From Pseudomonadota bacterium (lineage in GTDB: Bacteria > Myxococcota_A > UBA796 > CAJQPC01), in NCBI GenBank assembly GCA_024228935.1, contig JAAESX010000204.1, positions 18,902 to 82,901 of the forward strand: a stretch of 64,000 nt of DNA. The letters are read 5' to 3'. The position numbers and the translations under genes are program-made. The notes under the pieces were generated by a model. It saw only the letters and a list, made by a program, of their open reading frames with translations, searched no databases and had not been told where the DNA came from. The first letter of the stretch is position 1, and each line of letters opens with the position of its first letter. Positions 42,036-51,131 of this stretch are shown one piece after another.

Positions 42036-42493
42036 CGGCCCTTCCGTTGGGTGAGACGGACCTCACGTCGGTCCTGCGCTGCGGCCCAGCGCCGCTCGTC
42101 GTCGGCCTCGCCGAGCGCGAGCTCAGGGACCGGACGGGTCTTCTCGTCCTGGCCGATGGCGACGAACGTCAGGTAGGCGGTGCAGCAGTGCGAGCGCTCT
42201 CCGGTGAACGGGTGCTCGGCCTCGACCCGCACGCCGACCTCCATCGACGAGCGCCAGGTCCGGTTCACCTGGGACCGCAGCTCGACGACCATGCCCTTCT
42301 TGACGGGGGCGACGAAGTGGAGCTGGTCGATGGACGCGGTCACCACCGGGCCCTTGGCGCACCGCTGCGCGGAGACGGCTGCGCAGATGTCGATCCACGC
42401 GGCGAGCTGACCCCCGAACACGGTCCCGTGGTTGTTGGTGTGCGTGGGCAGGACGATCTGGGTCATCGTGCAGCGGGTCTCTGTGGGGGTCAT
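42032..42493 (-). CDS. Hot-dog fold acyl-CoA thioesterase (YciA/Acot type)
   Basis: A 153-residue protein starting at ATG 42493. The YciA-type core is clear: MTQIVLPTHTNNHGTVFGGQLAAWID with the conserved Asn-His-Gly and catalytic Asp, then VTASIDQLHFVAPVKKGMVVELRSQVN and CTAYLTFVAIG. It hydrolyses acyl-CoA thioesters in the cytoplasm. It overlaps maf and the phosphatase by four bases each. The phosphatase stop lies within its start codon region. Confidence 0.87.
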   Translation of the reverse strand: MTPTETRCTMTQIVLPTHTNNHGTVFGGQLAAWIDICAAVSAQRCAKGPVVTASIDQLHFVAPVKKGMVVELRSQVNRTWRSSMEVGVRVEAEHPFTGERSHCCTAYLTFVAIGQDEKTRPVPELALGEADDERRWAAAQDRREVRLTQRKGR

Positions 42494-43089
42494 CCGGCTC
42501 CAAGGGTTCGGACCAGCTCGGCGAAGCGACCGCGCGGGACCTGTCGCTCGTGTGGGACGGCGTTGTCGATGTGATTGCGCCCGATGGTCTCGCGCGCATG
42601 CCCGTCGAGGAGGCCCAACACCACGCGGATCAGCCCCCCGTGCGCGACGACGAGCGTGGTCCCGCCGACGTCGTTCTCGACGAACCACGGCAGCGCGCGG
42701 GCTGCCAGATCGGCCTGGCTCTCGCCACCGGGCGGGCGACCGTCCCAGCGGATGAGCTTCGCCATGATGCCGGCCGCTCGAAGCGAGGCTTTGTCGCGTT
42801 CCTGGTGGTCTCCCAGGTTCCGCTCCCGCAGCCGCGCGTCGTGCCCGACCTCCGGGTGCTGCGGCGAGCGCACGAGCTCGGCCGTCTCGCTCGCTCGCAC
42901 CAGGTCCGAGCTGAACGCCCGGTCGAACGACCTGTGCGCGAGCAGGGCCCGACAGGAGATGGCCTGTTCACGCCCGAGCGCGGTGAGCGGCGTGTCGATG
43001 TGTCCGGAGAGCCAGCCCTCGGCGTTCGCCACGGACTGGCCGTGCCGAACGAAGACCCAGGTGCCGGGTCCGCCCGAGGCCCCGCTCAC
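42490..43089 (-). CDS. Histidine phosphatase (phosphoglycerate-mutase-like)
   Basis: A 199-residue protein. I chose GTG 43089, which overlaps the glutamate dehydrogenase stop (GTGA) and places the catalytic WVFVRHGQSVANAEG close to the N-terminus. Further motifs are FSSDLVRASETAEL, RERNLGDH with the acid residue, GESQADLAAR and LVVAHGGLIR with the second His. It dephosphorylates small metabolites or proteins. The exact substrate (phosphoglycerate, cobalamin precursor or other) cannot be assigned. Confidence 0.85.
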   Translation of the reverse strand: MSGASGGPGTWVFVRHGQSVANAEGWLSGHIDTPLTALGREQAISCRALLAHRSFDRAFSSDLVRASETAELVRSPQHPEVGHDARLRERNLGDHQERDKASLRAAGIMAKLIRWDGRPPGGESQADLAARALPWFVENDVGGTTLVVAHGGLIRVVLGLLDGHARETIGRNHIDNAVPHERQVPRGRFAELVRTLGAG

Positions 43090-46000
43090 AGACGCGCGAT
43101 GAGCCCCCGCAGGCGCTCCTCGGCGACCAGGTAGGCGCCGACGTCGGGCTCCTCGCGGACGATGTTCGTGACCCCGTCGTGGATCTCCTTCATCGGGCCC
43201 CACACGAGCTTGTGGCTCAGTCGGTCCGTGGTCAGCCGCAGCTCGGCCCCGATCGGCGTCGCGACGACGAGCTGGTCCAGCAGCGTGATGTACCGGGTCC
43301 GCAGGATGCCGATGGCGGTGGCGTCCCAGCGGCCGGCGGCCGGGCGGGCCTCGAGAGCCCGGACGGCGTTCAGCAGTCCACTGGCCTGACCGACGGCCAG
43401 CGTGCGGACCACGGCGTCGCGGTCGGAGTCACCGGTCCGTGCCTGCAGCGAAGCGATCTTGGCCGCCAGCGTCAGGTCGGTGAGCGACACGCACTTCTCG
43501 GCCAGCGGCTTCGGCACACCCTTGCGCTGGAGCCCCTCGACGAGCTCGCGGAACCGGGCGCTCTCATCGCGACCGCGGCTTCGCCCGATGCGGGACAGGG
43601 CGGCCTGGACACGCTCGAGCCCTGCAGCGTCGGGCACCTCGCTCCCCGGCGACAGCCACAGCGCGCACAGGCCGGTGATGCCGTCGGCGACGAAGATCCA
43701 CGCCCGGTAGAGCGCCGACACAGGGATGTCTGCCGAGTTCAGCCGCTGACGCAGGGCGTCCAGCTTGAAGGCCTCGCGCACGGTGTAGTACGCGCCCAGG
43801 ACCTCTCCGGGGCCCCGTCCGGTCAGGTCCATCAGCGTCGGGAAGAACGTCGCGCCACAGTCCGCCACCGCCTGGGTCAGCGCCACGGTCATGCCGATGT
43901 CCGTCGCCAGCATGTGGCCCTGGACCGCGTCCGGCCAGCGCTCGCGCACCTTCTTCGGGAAGTACCCGCTGAGCAGTCCCTCGAACCCGGGCACCAGCGC
44001 GGGGTCGGCCTCCTTGAGGCGCTTGAAGACGTGCATCTTCACGTGCGAGGACAACAGCGCGAGCTCACTGCGAGACAGGCCACGTCGACCTGAGGCTCGA
44101 CGCGCGAGCTCCGAGTTCACGGGCAGGCCGAGGCCGTCCGCATCGGGGGAGCCCTGCTCCTCGATCCAGCGGATGGCCCGGGCGAACCGGAAAGGGTCGC
44201 GCGTGCTGCGCACCTGGTCCATGGAGAGCTGACGGGACTGCGTGTCGTTGTTCGCCAGCACGTCGCGGGCGACCTGCTTGGTCAGGTCGGCGATGAGCTT
44301 GTTCCGCTGGGCACCGTCGATCTCGCCCGCGGCGACGCGACCGCCCAGGAGGATCTTGATGTTGACCTCGTGGTCGGACATGTCCACGCCGCCGCTGTTG
44401 TCGACGAAGTCCGTGTTGATGCGGCCGCCGGACAGCCCGAACTCGACGCGGGCTCGCGACGTGAAGGACAGGTTGGCGCCCTCGCCCACCACCCGGCAGC
44501 GGAGCTCGTCGGCGTTCACCCGCAGCGCGTCGTTCCCGGGATCGCCCGCATCCACGTGCGTCTCGGTGCTGGACTTCACGTACGTGCCGATGCCGCCGGA
44601 CCACAACAGATCGACGTTCATGCGCAGGATGAGTCGGATGACGGCGTCGGGCGGGAGTTCGTCCTTCAGGGCGCCCAGCATCGCCTTGGCCTCGGGCGAG
44701 AGCTTGATGCTCTTGGCGCGACGGTCGAAGACGCCTCCTCCCTCGGAGATGCAGTCGGAGTCATAGTGATCCCAGCCCTTCACCGCCTTGAACAGCCGCT
44801 TGCGCTCGCGGAAGGCGACCTCTGTGTCCGGGCTCGGATCGAGGAACACGTGCAGGTGGTTGAAGGCCGCGAGCAGGCGGGTCTTCGGGAACTCAATGAC
44901 GCCGTTTCCGAACACGTCGCCGCCGGTGTCGCCGACGCCGATGGTCGTGAACTCGTCGTGCTCGGGGTCGACCCCCATCTCCTTGAAGTGGCGCCGGACG
45001 CACTCCCAGGCACCGCGGGCGGTGATGCCGACCTTCTTGTGGTCGTAGCCCTGGCTTCCGCCGCTCGCGAAGGCGTCGCCCAGCCAGAAGCCGTACTCGT
45101 CGACGGCCACCGAGTTGGCGGTGTCGGACAAGTGGGCGGTGCCCTTGTCCGCGGCCACGACCAGGTAGGGGTCGTCGCCGCCGTCGTAGTGGACGACCTG
45201 CGGCGGGTTCACGACCTCGCCTTCGACCAGGTTGTCGGTGACGTCGAGCAGCCCTCGGATGAACCACCGGTACAGCTCGTCGGCCTTCTGACGACGGACG
45301 TGGCGATCCTCGACGGTCTGCTTCAGCCGGAAGCCGCCCTTGGCTCCCTCGGGCACGATCAGGACGTTCTTCACCATCTGCGTGGTGACGAGGCCAAGGA
45401 CCTCGGTCCGGTAGTCGATCCGGTCGGACCACCGGAGTCCACCGCGGGCGACCTTGCCGCCGCGGAAGTGGAGCCCCTCCATCTCCGGGTGGTGGACGTA
45501 GATCTCGTACTTGAGTCCGACCTCGGGGATGAAGTCGACCAGGTCGTGGTCGACCTTGAAGCTGATGTACCAGCGCTTCCGGTCGTCCCGGAAGAAGTTG
45601 GTGCGGAGCATGCCGCGCATCAGGTCGAAGGTGCAGCGCAGGACGTAGTCCTCGCGCCCGTCCGTCACCTTGCGGAGGGCCTCCTTGACGCCGTCGGCCG
45701 CCTTGTTGATGGCCCGCTTGCGCGAGCTGTCGGCCACGCACGGATCGAACTTCGCCACGAAGTACTCGACGAGCGCCGCACAGGCCGTGGGGTGCCGCAG
45801 GAAGACGTCGGTGACCCGGGCCCGCGACAGACCGAGCTGGAAGAGGTGTCCACGGACAGCGCGCAGCAGATCGACGCGACGCCAGTCCAGGCTGGAGCGA
45901 AGGACCAGGCGGTTGAGCTCGTCGTCCTCGGCCTGTCCCTGGAAGACGGCCTCGACCGCCTCGCACAGCAGCGGGCCGCGCTCACGGATGTCGGCCGGCA

Positions 46001-47774
46001 GCAGGCCCCAAGCGCCCTTCAGTCGGAACGTGTCCAGGTCGTAGGCCGACCCGCGGGACGGCATGACGGCGTTGCTGTACTGGTCGCTCACGACCAGCCC
46101 GAAGTTCGTCAGGACCGGCAGGGACTTGGACAGGATGATGTCGGCGGACTGGTAGATGCGCAGGCACAGGCGGCCCTTCCGGTCGTCGAACAGGGCGCAG
46201 GACACCTCGCGGTCGTCGCCCAGTGCCTCGAGCGCCTCGATGTCCCGAGCGGCGTTGGCGGCGCTCTGGCGCTGCACGTACTGCTGGTCGAAGGCGTCAC
46301 CGTAGAAGCCGAACAGGGCCTCGGCGCGCTCGTCCTCGTGCTGCTGGTTCAACAGCTCGTACAGCCGGAGCTCCCAAGGGGTGGCCATGGCCGCCAGGTC
46401 GAGGCGGATCTGGTCGGTCTCCTGGTCGCTGAGCGGACGAGCGCCCGTCAGGTAGAAGTGCACCAGCACCGTCTCGAAGCGCCCGACGAGGACGCCGTGG
46501 TCCAGGTAGGTCGCCCCGGTCGCGCCGATCAGCAGCGCTTCCATGCGCCGACGAAGGGCGTCGTCGAACTGGGCCCGCGGCATCGCCCCGAGGACGAACG
46601 TCACGTTCGTGGTCGGCTTCTGGGTGATGAGGATGCGGACGCCACGCTCGGCCTCGGCGTCCAACACGCGCTCGATCATCAGCCGCGTCTCGTCGAGGTC
46701 CGCGGTGAACAGGTACTCGGTCGGCAGGCTGTCGAAGACGTTCGCCACGCCCTTGTACCGCCAGGACCCGGGCCGGCTGTAGTCGTCCTGCAGGATCTGG
46801 GAGAGGACCCGGCGGAGGATGGGCACGCTGCGCGAGGGCTGCGTGACCGCCCGGAACGTGAACATGCCGTGCACGAGGACGACGCGCGCCGTGTTGCCGG
46901 CCTCATCCGGGACCCGGATGCGGATCTCGTCGACCCGGCCTGCGCGGTGGACCGGCGACTCGACCGTGCCCTTGCGGACCTGGATGTGCGAACCGTTGAA
47001 GTCGACCTCGTCGAGCGCCGGGGCGGGCTGCCACACGTCGGCGACATCGGGACTGTCGAAGCCGAGCGGGGCCTCGCCGCCGACCATGCCCATGAACACG
47101 AAGTTGTCGGACAGGAGCCAGCGAAGGAAGTGGCCGGCCTCGCCGTAGCTCTCGGCCCCCTCGGCGCGACGAGCAGCCAAGCGACCGAACCGGGCGGCGA
47201 TCGCATCGGCGGCCGAGGTCATCCCGGAGAAGTCCTTCACCATCGCGGTGGTGAGGCGCAGGTTGGCGCGCAAGGTGGCGGCGATCGCCTCGGCGTCCTC
47301 GGGATCGAAGCCGTCGACGTCGAACTGCACGATCGACTCGTGGTGTCCGGACTCGCCGACCATGCCCTTGAGCTCTCCGTCCGGGCCACGCTGCACGGCG
47401 ACGACCGCGCTGAAGCCGTCGACGATCGAGGCGCCCAGGCTGTCGATGAGCAGCCGGACGGTGTCGACGATGAACGGTTGGTCCCGCATGTTCGTCCGCA
47501 CGACGGCCGACCCATCGGCCCGCGGCTCGACGCGCACCTGGAGCACGCCGGTCGAGCACTCGGCGACCAGCATCTCGAAGCCGCTCATCAGCTCCTGCGG
47601 CACCTTCTTCGCTCCATGACGTGCCACGTACGAAGCGCGGAGCTGCGGAGCGACCACGCGGCAGAACGACTGGAACAAGTCCCGCCGAGCCTCCGTCATG
47701 TCGCTCGCGTAGGCGCGCGCGGCGCGCGTGATCTTGGAGACCCGGGTGGAGACGTCGTCCGACTGCGTGTTCAT
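43086..47774 (-). CDS. gdhB: Large NAD-specific glutamate dehydrogenase (GdhB/GDH-180 type)
   Basis: A 1562-residue protein, the normal length for the GDH-180 class. ATG 47774 begins MNTQSDDVSTRVSKITRAAR. The N-terminal third is regulatory (ACT-like; SYVARHGAKKVPQELM, NMRDQPFIVDTVRLLIDSLG). The catalytic domain holds GLRWSDRIDYRTEVLGLV with MVKNVLIVPEGAKGGF, and the NAD-binding part has TIGVGDTGGDVFGNGV. It converts glutamate to 2-oxoglutarate and ammonium in the cytoplasm, feeding carbon to the TCA cycle. Its stop overlaps the phosphatase start. No frameshift is seen. Confidence 0.95.
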   Translation of the reverse strand: MNTQSDDVSTRVSKITRAARAYASDMTEARRDLFQSFCRVVAPQLRASYVARHGAKKVPQELMSGFEMLVAECSTGVLQVRVEPRADGSAVVRTNMRDQPFIVDTVRLLIDSLGASIVDGFSAVVAVQRGPDGELKGMVGESGHHESIVQFDVDGFDPEDAEAIAATLRANLRLTTAMVKDFSGMTSAADAIAARFGRLAARRAEGAESYGEAGHFLRWLLSDNFVFMGMVGGEAPLGFDSPDVADVWQPAPALDEVDFNGSHIQVRKGTVESPVHRAGRVDEIRIRVPDEAGNTARVVLVHGMFTFRAVTQPSRSVPILRRVLSQILQDDYSRPGSWRYKGVANVFDSLPTEYLFTADLDETRLMIERVLDAEAERGVRILITQKPTTNVTFVLGAMPRAQFDDALRRRMEALLIGATGATYLDHGVLVGRFETVLVHFYLTGARPLSDQETDQIRLDLAAMATPWELRLYELLNQQHEDERAEALFGFYGDAFDQQYVQRQSAANAARDIEALEALGDDREVSCALFDDRKGRLCLRIYQSADIILSKSLPVLTNFGLVVSDQYSNAVMPSRGSAYDLDTFRLKGAWGLLPADIRERGPLLCEAVEAVFQGQAEDDELNRLVLRSSLDWRRVDLLRAVRGHLFQLGLSRARVTDVFLRHPTACAALVEYFVAKFDPCVADSSRKRAINKAADGVKEALRKVTDGREDYVLRCTFDLMRGMLRTNFFRDDRKRWYISFKVDHDLVDFIPEVGLKYEIYVHHPEMEGLHFRGGKVARGGLRWSDRIDYRTEVLGLVTTQMVKNVLIVPEGAKGGFRLKQTVEDRHVRRQKADELYRWFIRGLLDVTDNLVEGEVVNPPQVVHYDGGDDPYLVVAADKGTAHLSDTANSVAVDEYGFWLGDAFASGGSQGYDHKKVGITARGAWECVRRHFKEMGVDPEHDEFTTIGVGDTGGDVFGNGVIEFPKTRLLAAFNHLHVFLDPSPDTEVAFRERKRLFKAVKGWDHYDSDCISEGGGVFDRRAKSIKLSPEAKAMLGALKDELPPDAVIRLILRMNVDLLWSGGIGTYVKSSTETHVDAGDPGNDALRVNADELRCRVVGEGANLSFTSRARVEFGLSGGRINTDFVDNSGGVDMSDHEVNIKILLGGRVAAGEIDGAQRNKLIADLTKQVARDVLANNDTQSRQLSMDQVRSTRDPFRFARAIRWIEEQGSPDADGLGLPVNSELARRASGRRGLSRSELALLSSHVKMHVFKRLKEADPALVPGFEGLLSGYFPKKVRERWPDAVQGHMLATDIGMTVALTQAVADCGATFFPTLMDLTGRGPGEVLGAYYTVREAFKLDALRQRLNSADIPVSALYRAWIFVADGITGLCALWLSPGSEVPDAAGLERVQAALSRIGRSRGRDESARFRELVEGLQRKGVPKPLAEKCVSLTDLTLAAKIASLQARTGDSDRDAVVRTLAVGQASGLLNAVRALEARPAAGRWDATAIGILRTRYITLLDQLVVATPIGAELRLTTDRLSHKLVWGPMKEIHDGVTNIVREEPDVGAYLVAEERLRGLIARL

Positions 47775-47802
47775 CTGAGGACCCTCGTTGGGGGGCCAGA
47801 GG

Positions 47803-48672
47803 CTAACGCCCGGGGTCAGCCAGATCGACCGGTCCGGACGGGTAGAGCGCCCAGGCGTCCCCTGCCCGCAACTCGATGGCCGCCAGGTTGCTGCCGTAGT
47901 GCGCCGAGATGCCGGTATCGATGCCGACAATGCGCCCCTCGCACCGGACAGCGACTCGACCGGAGTCCTGTGTGGTGTGGCCGACCACCATGCGCTCCGC
48001 CGACAGGGCCGTCAGGGCGCGCTGGACGGTCTCGCACGCTTCAGGCTCGGGGTCCTGCAGGTACCCGCGGTACCAGATCGGGGAGTCCGGGTCGGCCAAC
48101 CCACCGGGCCGCGCCCCCAGGACGATGCCCGGGACCTGGTCGTTCCAGTGGTCCAGACCGAGCGCCGCCGCACCGGGAGAGACGCCGCCGTGGGTGTAGA
48201 CCACGCCGTCCACGACCGCGACGACGTCCAGCGTGCGCAGCCAGGCGCCCAGCTCGCCATCCGCTGCCAGCGCCGACTTCCGGCCCTCGACGCCGCCGAA
48301 GCCCTCGACGTCTCCGGGGTGCACGTACCGCCAGTCGCCGGACAGGTTCATCACCTCGTGGTTCCCGAGCAGGGGGACGACGCGCCCGCCCGCAGCGTCG
48401 GCCTCGACGACCAGGCGCTTCACGAGCTCCATGACCTCCTTCGACTGCGGCCCCCGATCCGTGGTGTCGCCGGTCTGGACGAGCGTCGCGGTGCCACCCG
48501 ACCAGGCCCCTTCGGCGTCGACGAACCCTGCGAGCGCCAGGACGGCGAGCGCGGCGTCGAGGTCCCCGTGCAGGTCCCCGATCGCCACGACGCGCTCGAG
48601 ACGGTCGGACGCAGGCTCTTCGGCGGCGGAGGGCTCGGCGCAGCCCGCGAACAACAGGGATAGGGTGATCAC
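47803..48672 (-). CDS. Calcineurin-like metallophosphatase, lipoprotein
   Basis: A 289-residue lipoprotein (GTG start; MITLSLLFAGC). The binuclear-metal motifs are complete and in order: GDLHGD, QTGDTTDRG, GNHEVMN and a late GHTTQDSG with THGG before it. The pattern resembles Shewanella-like (Shelphs) PPP-family phosphatases. It probably acts on phosphoesters at the cell surface or periplasm. It is 28 bases upstream of glutamate dehydrogenase and divergent from the TldE-like gene, with 42 bases between starts. Confidence 0.87.
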   Translation of the reverse strand: MITLSLLFAGCAEPSAAEEPASDRLERVVAIGDLHGDLDAALAVLALAGFVDAEGAWSGGTATLVQTGDTTDRGPQSKEVMELVKRLVVEADAAGGRVVPLLGNHEVMNLSGDWRYVHPGDVEGFGGVEGRKSALAADGELGAWLRTLDVVAVVDGVVYTHGGVSPGAAALGLDHWNDQVPGIVLGARPGGLADPDSPIWYRGYLQDPEPEACETVQRALTALSAERMVVGHTTQDSGRVAVRCEGRIVGIDTGISAHYGSNLAAIELRAGDAWALYPSGPVDLADPGR

Positions 48673-48714
48673 CGTCCCCTCATACCGCGAAGACGTTTGT
48701 CCGCGAAGGGCCTG

Positions 48715-50028
48715 ATGGACGAGCGACGTACCCCCCACAGCATCCCCCCCATCCTGTTCCGGATCCTCGATGAGACCCACTCGGCCGGCGCGGCCGGCGC
48801 GGAGATCCTGTTCGAGCAGACGACGCGCGCCCGCGTCGAGGCCACCGGCGCGGAACCGCCCCGCCTGAAGCAGAGCAGCAAGGACAGGCTCCGCGTGCGG
48901 CTCTACGTCGAAGGCGGCGGCCACGCCGACCTGATCACGGACTCGCCCGAGAAGGCCAGGGCCAGGATCGGCGCGACGCTCGCCAAGGCCGCAAAGGCCA
49001 AGGCGAACCCGCTGGCCGGGCCGGCCGACGTCTACCCGATCTCGGTCCGTGGGCTCGGCCTCGACGACCCCCGTCACAGCCGCCTGACCGACGAGGACCG
49101 CCTGCACGTGGTGCGCGCCGGCGCCGAGGCCTGCACGTCGTCCAACACCCGCTTCGTGAAGGGCGCCTACGAGGACGTGCGTCTGTTGCAGTCGTTCCTC
49201 AGCAGTCGTGGCGCGGAAGCCGCGGTGTCCAGCACGACGTACACCGTCGATCTGACCGTCGCGAGCAGCGCGCACGAGCTCGACTTCCACACCGTCGGCC
49301 GAGCGTTCGCCAACGTCGGCGCCCTGCCGTACGGGGCCGGTCTCGTGAAGCGACTCGACGTCCTGAGGGGCAAGAAGGTCAGCCTCCCCACGGCCGAGAC
49401 CGCGATCATCCTCCCGCCGCGCGTGCTGGCCTGGTTCCTCGCTCGCATCGCGCCGGCGTTCTGCGCGGACCGCGTCGCGGCGAAGAAGAGCTTCGTCTCC
49501 AAGGTCGAGCGTGTGGGCAGCTACCGCGTGCACATGACCGACGACGCGACGCTACACGGTGGACCGCTGACCGTCGCCCACGACCAGCGCGGCGTCGCAC
49601 CGATGCCCGTTCCGCTCCTGCGCGAGGGTCTCCCCGCGGGCCACCTCCACTCGCCGGAGACCGCCCGTGCGGTCGAGGACGCGCGCCCGACGGGACACGT
49701 CCGGGACGGCAAGCTCCGACCCTCGAACCTGGTCGTCCGCAAGGGCAACCGCTCGCGCACGCAGATGCTCGGCGAGGTGCCCTGGAGCGTCTTCTTCGAC
49801 CACGTCCACGGCGAGATCGACCTGGCGACGGGCGACTTCGAGGTCCGCGGTCCGGGTCAGCTCCTGAAGTCCGGCAAGCCGGCCGGAGTGCTCGCCAGCT
49901 CGGTGCTGTCCGGGAACGTGTGCGACCTGCTGAACGGCGTGGTCGAGATCGCCTCGGACCAGCAGCGCATCGGTCACGTCGACTGTGCGACCGCGCTGAT
50001 CAAGGGCTTCGAGGTGAAGGCCGGCTGA
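48715..50028 (+). CDS. TldE/PmbA-like protein of the TldD/PmbA metalloprotease family
   Basis: A 437-residue protein starting at ATG 48715 with AAGGG upstream; TTG 48697 is possible. Family features are GAAGAEILFEQTTRARVEA near the start, a central beta-rich domain (ASSAHELDFHTVGRAFANVG) and a C-terminal part like GEIDLATGDFEVRGPGQLL with LSGNVCDLLNGVVEIASD. It lacks HExxxH, so it corresponds to the non-catalytic TldE/PmbA partner, not to TldD. TldDE process modified peptides such as microcins. No TldD is encoded nearby. Confidence 0.7.
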   Translation: MDERRTPHSIPPILFRILDETHSAGAAGAEILFEQTTRARVEATGAEPPRLKQSSKDRLRVRLYVEGGGHADLITDSPEKARARIGATLAKAAKAKANPLAGPADVYPISVRGLGLDDPRHSRLTDEDRLHVVRAGAEACTSSNTRFVKGAYEDVRLLQSFLSSRGAEAAVSSTTYTVDLTVASSAHELDFHTVGRAFANVGALPYGAGLVKRLDVLRGKKVSLPTAETAIILPPRVLAWFLARIAPAFCADRVAAKKSFVSKVERVGSYRVHMTDDATLHGGPLTVAHDQRGVAPMPVPLLREGLPAGHLHSPETARAVEDARPTGHVRDGKLRPSNLVVRKGNRSRTQMLGEVPWSVFFDHVHGEIDLATGDFEVRGPGQLLKSGKPAGVLASSVLSGNVCDLLNGVVEIASDQQRIGHVDCATALIKGFEVKAG

Positions 50029-50056
50029 GCTGGCGTCGCCGTAGCCCTCGCGCTAC

Positions 50057-50077
50057 TGAAACTGACTGTCACTATCA
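50057..50077 (+). promoter_or_regulatory. Fur-box-like operator before the Fe(III) ABC transporter operon
   Basis: A 21-base dyad: left half TGAAACTGAC, centre T, right half GTCACTATCA. Compared with the 21-base double Fur site (two overlapping TGATAAT-type 7-1-7 repeats), I count 15 of 21 matches, with TGA and TCA ends intact. It lies just before the AGGAAG ribosome site and ten bases before the GTG start, suitable for repression when iron is plentiful. Confidence 0.6.
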
Positions 50078-50086
50078 GGAAGCACC

Positions 50087-51124
50087 GTGCTGCTGTTGCT
50101 GGCTGCCTGTTCGGGCGAGCCCGAACTCCCCGAGATCGCCGTGGGTCCCACCGGGACCGTCACCATCCTGAGCGGCCGCGACGAACAGTTCGCCCTGCGG
50201 CTCCTGGACCTCGTCCACGACGAGCTGCCGAACCTCACCGTCGTCACCGACTTCGGAAAGGACTCCGGGTACCTCGATCGGATCACCGCCTGGAACGGCC
50301 AGCCGAAGGCCGACCTGTTCCTGAGCAAGTCGAGCGGGGCGATGAGCTCGCTCTCCACTGCCGGGTACGCAGCTCGCCTCCCCGACGAGCTGCTGCAGGC
50401 CGTGCCCGAGCGTCTGCGCGGCCCCGAGGGCGACTGGGTCGGACTGTCGGTCCGCGCCCGCGTCCTGGTGACCCGCGCCGACGTCGAGGACCCGCCGACC
50501 TCGGTCATGGAGCTCGCCGATCCCCGCTGGAAGGGTCGCGTGGCCCGCACCGTGGCGACCAACGGCAGCTTCGTCGGTGGCGTCGCGACGCTCGTCGCCG
50601 AGCACGGCGAGGAGGACGCGCGGACGTTCCTCACCGCACTCGCCGCGAACACCGAGGGCAACGTGCACCCGAAGCACACGCCCGCCGTGGCCGCGGTCGC
50701 CGACGGGAGCGCCGACGTCGCGCTCGTGAACCACTACTACTTCTACCGGAACGTCCTGGGACAGGAGGCTGACGCGAGCGCCGACGCAGCCGCCCTGGAA
50801 GCCGTCCTGGCCGCGCACGACCTGCGCATCATCTACCCGGACGCCGAGGGCGTCGGCACCGCGTGGAACGTGACGGGTGGCGCCGTCCTGCAAGGGTCGC
50901 CGAACGCGCCCGCCGCCGAGGCCGTCCTGGGTGTGTTGCTCTCGCCCGAGGGGCAGCAGGCCTATGCGCACACCAACCGCGAGTACCCCGCCGTCGAGGG
51001 CACTCCGGCCCCTCCGGGCGTGACCGCCGCGTCCGACTTCGCCTGGTCCAAGACCTCGCTCGCCGCCCTGGCCGAAGCCGAGCCCACCGCGGTGAAGCTC
51101 ATCCAAGAGGTGGGCCTCGAGTAG
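50087..51124 (+). CDS. Fe(III) ABC transporter substrate-binding lipoprotein (FutA/FbpA-like)
   Basis: A 345-residue lipoprotein (GTG start; MLLLLAAC). The type II periplasmic-binding fold is recognisable: GTVTILSGRDEQFALRLLDL, DLFLSKSSGAMSSL, LSVRARVLVTRADV and the iron-binding Tyr pair in VALVNHYYFYRNV. It delivers Fe(III) to the membrane permease encoded next. A Fur-box-like dyad overlaps its ribosome-binding region. The permease follows within ten bases. Confidence 0.85.
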   Translation: MLLLLAACSGEPELPEIAVGPTGTVTILSGRDEQFALRLLDLVHDELPNLTVVTDFGKDSGYLDRITAWNGQPKADLFLSKSSGAMSSLSTAGYAARLPDELLQAVPERLRGPEGDWVGLSVRARVLVTRADVEDPPTSVMELADPRWKGRVARTVATNGSFVGGVATLVAEHGEEDARTFLTALAANTEGNVHPKHTPAVAAVADGSADVALVNHYYFYRNVLGQEADASADAAALEAVLAAHDLRIIYPDAEGVGTAWNVTGGAVLQGSPNAPAAEAVLGVLLSPEGQQAYAHTNREYPAVEGTPAPPGVTAASDFAWSKTSLAALAEAEPTAVKLIQEVGLE

Positions 51125-51131
51125 TCGCGCG

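Noticed and set aside
43179..48434. Very long open frames opposite gdhB and other genes
   Set aside because: They mirror the codon periodicity of real genes in GC-rich DNA, have Arg/Ala/Val-biased composition and no domains; the opposite strand carries clear families.
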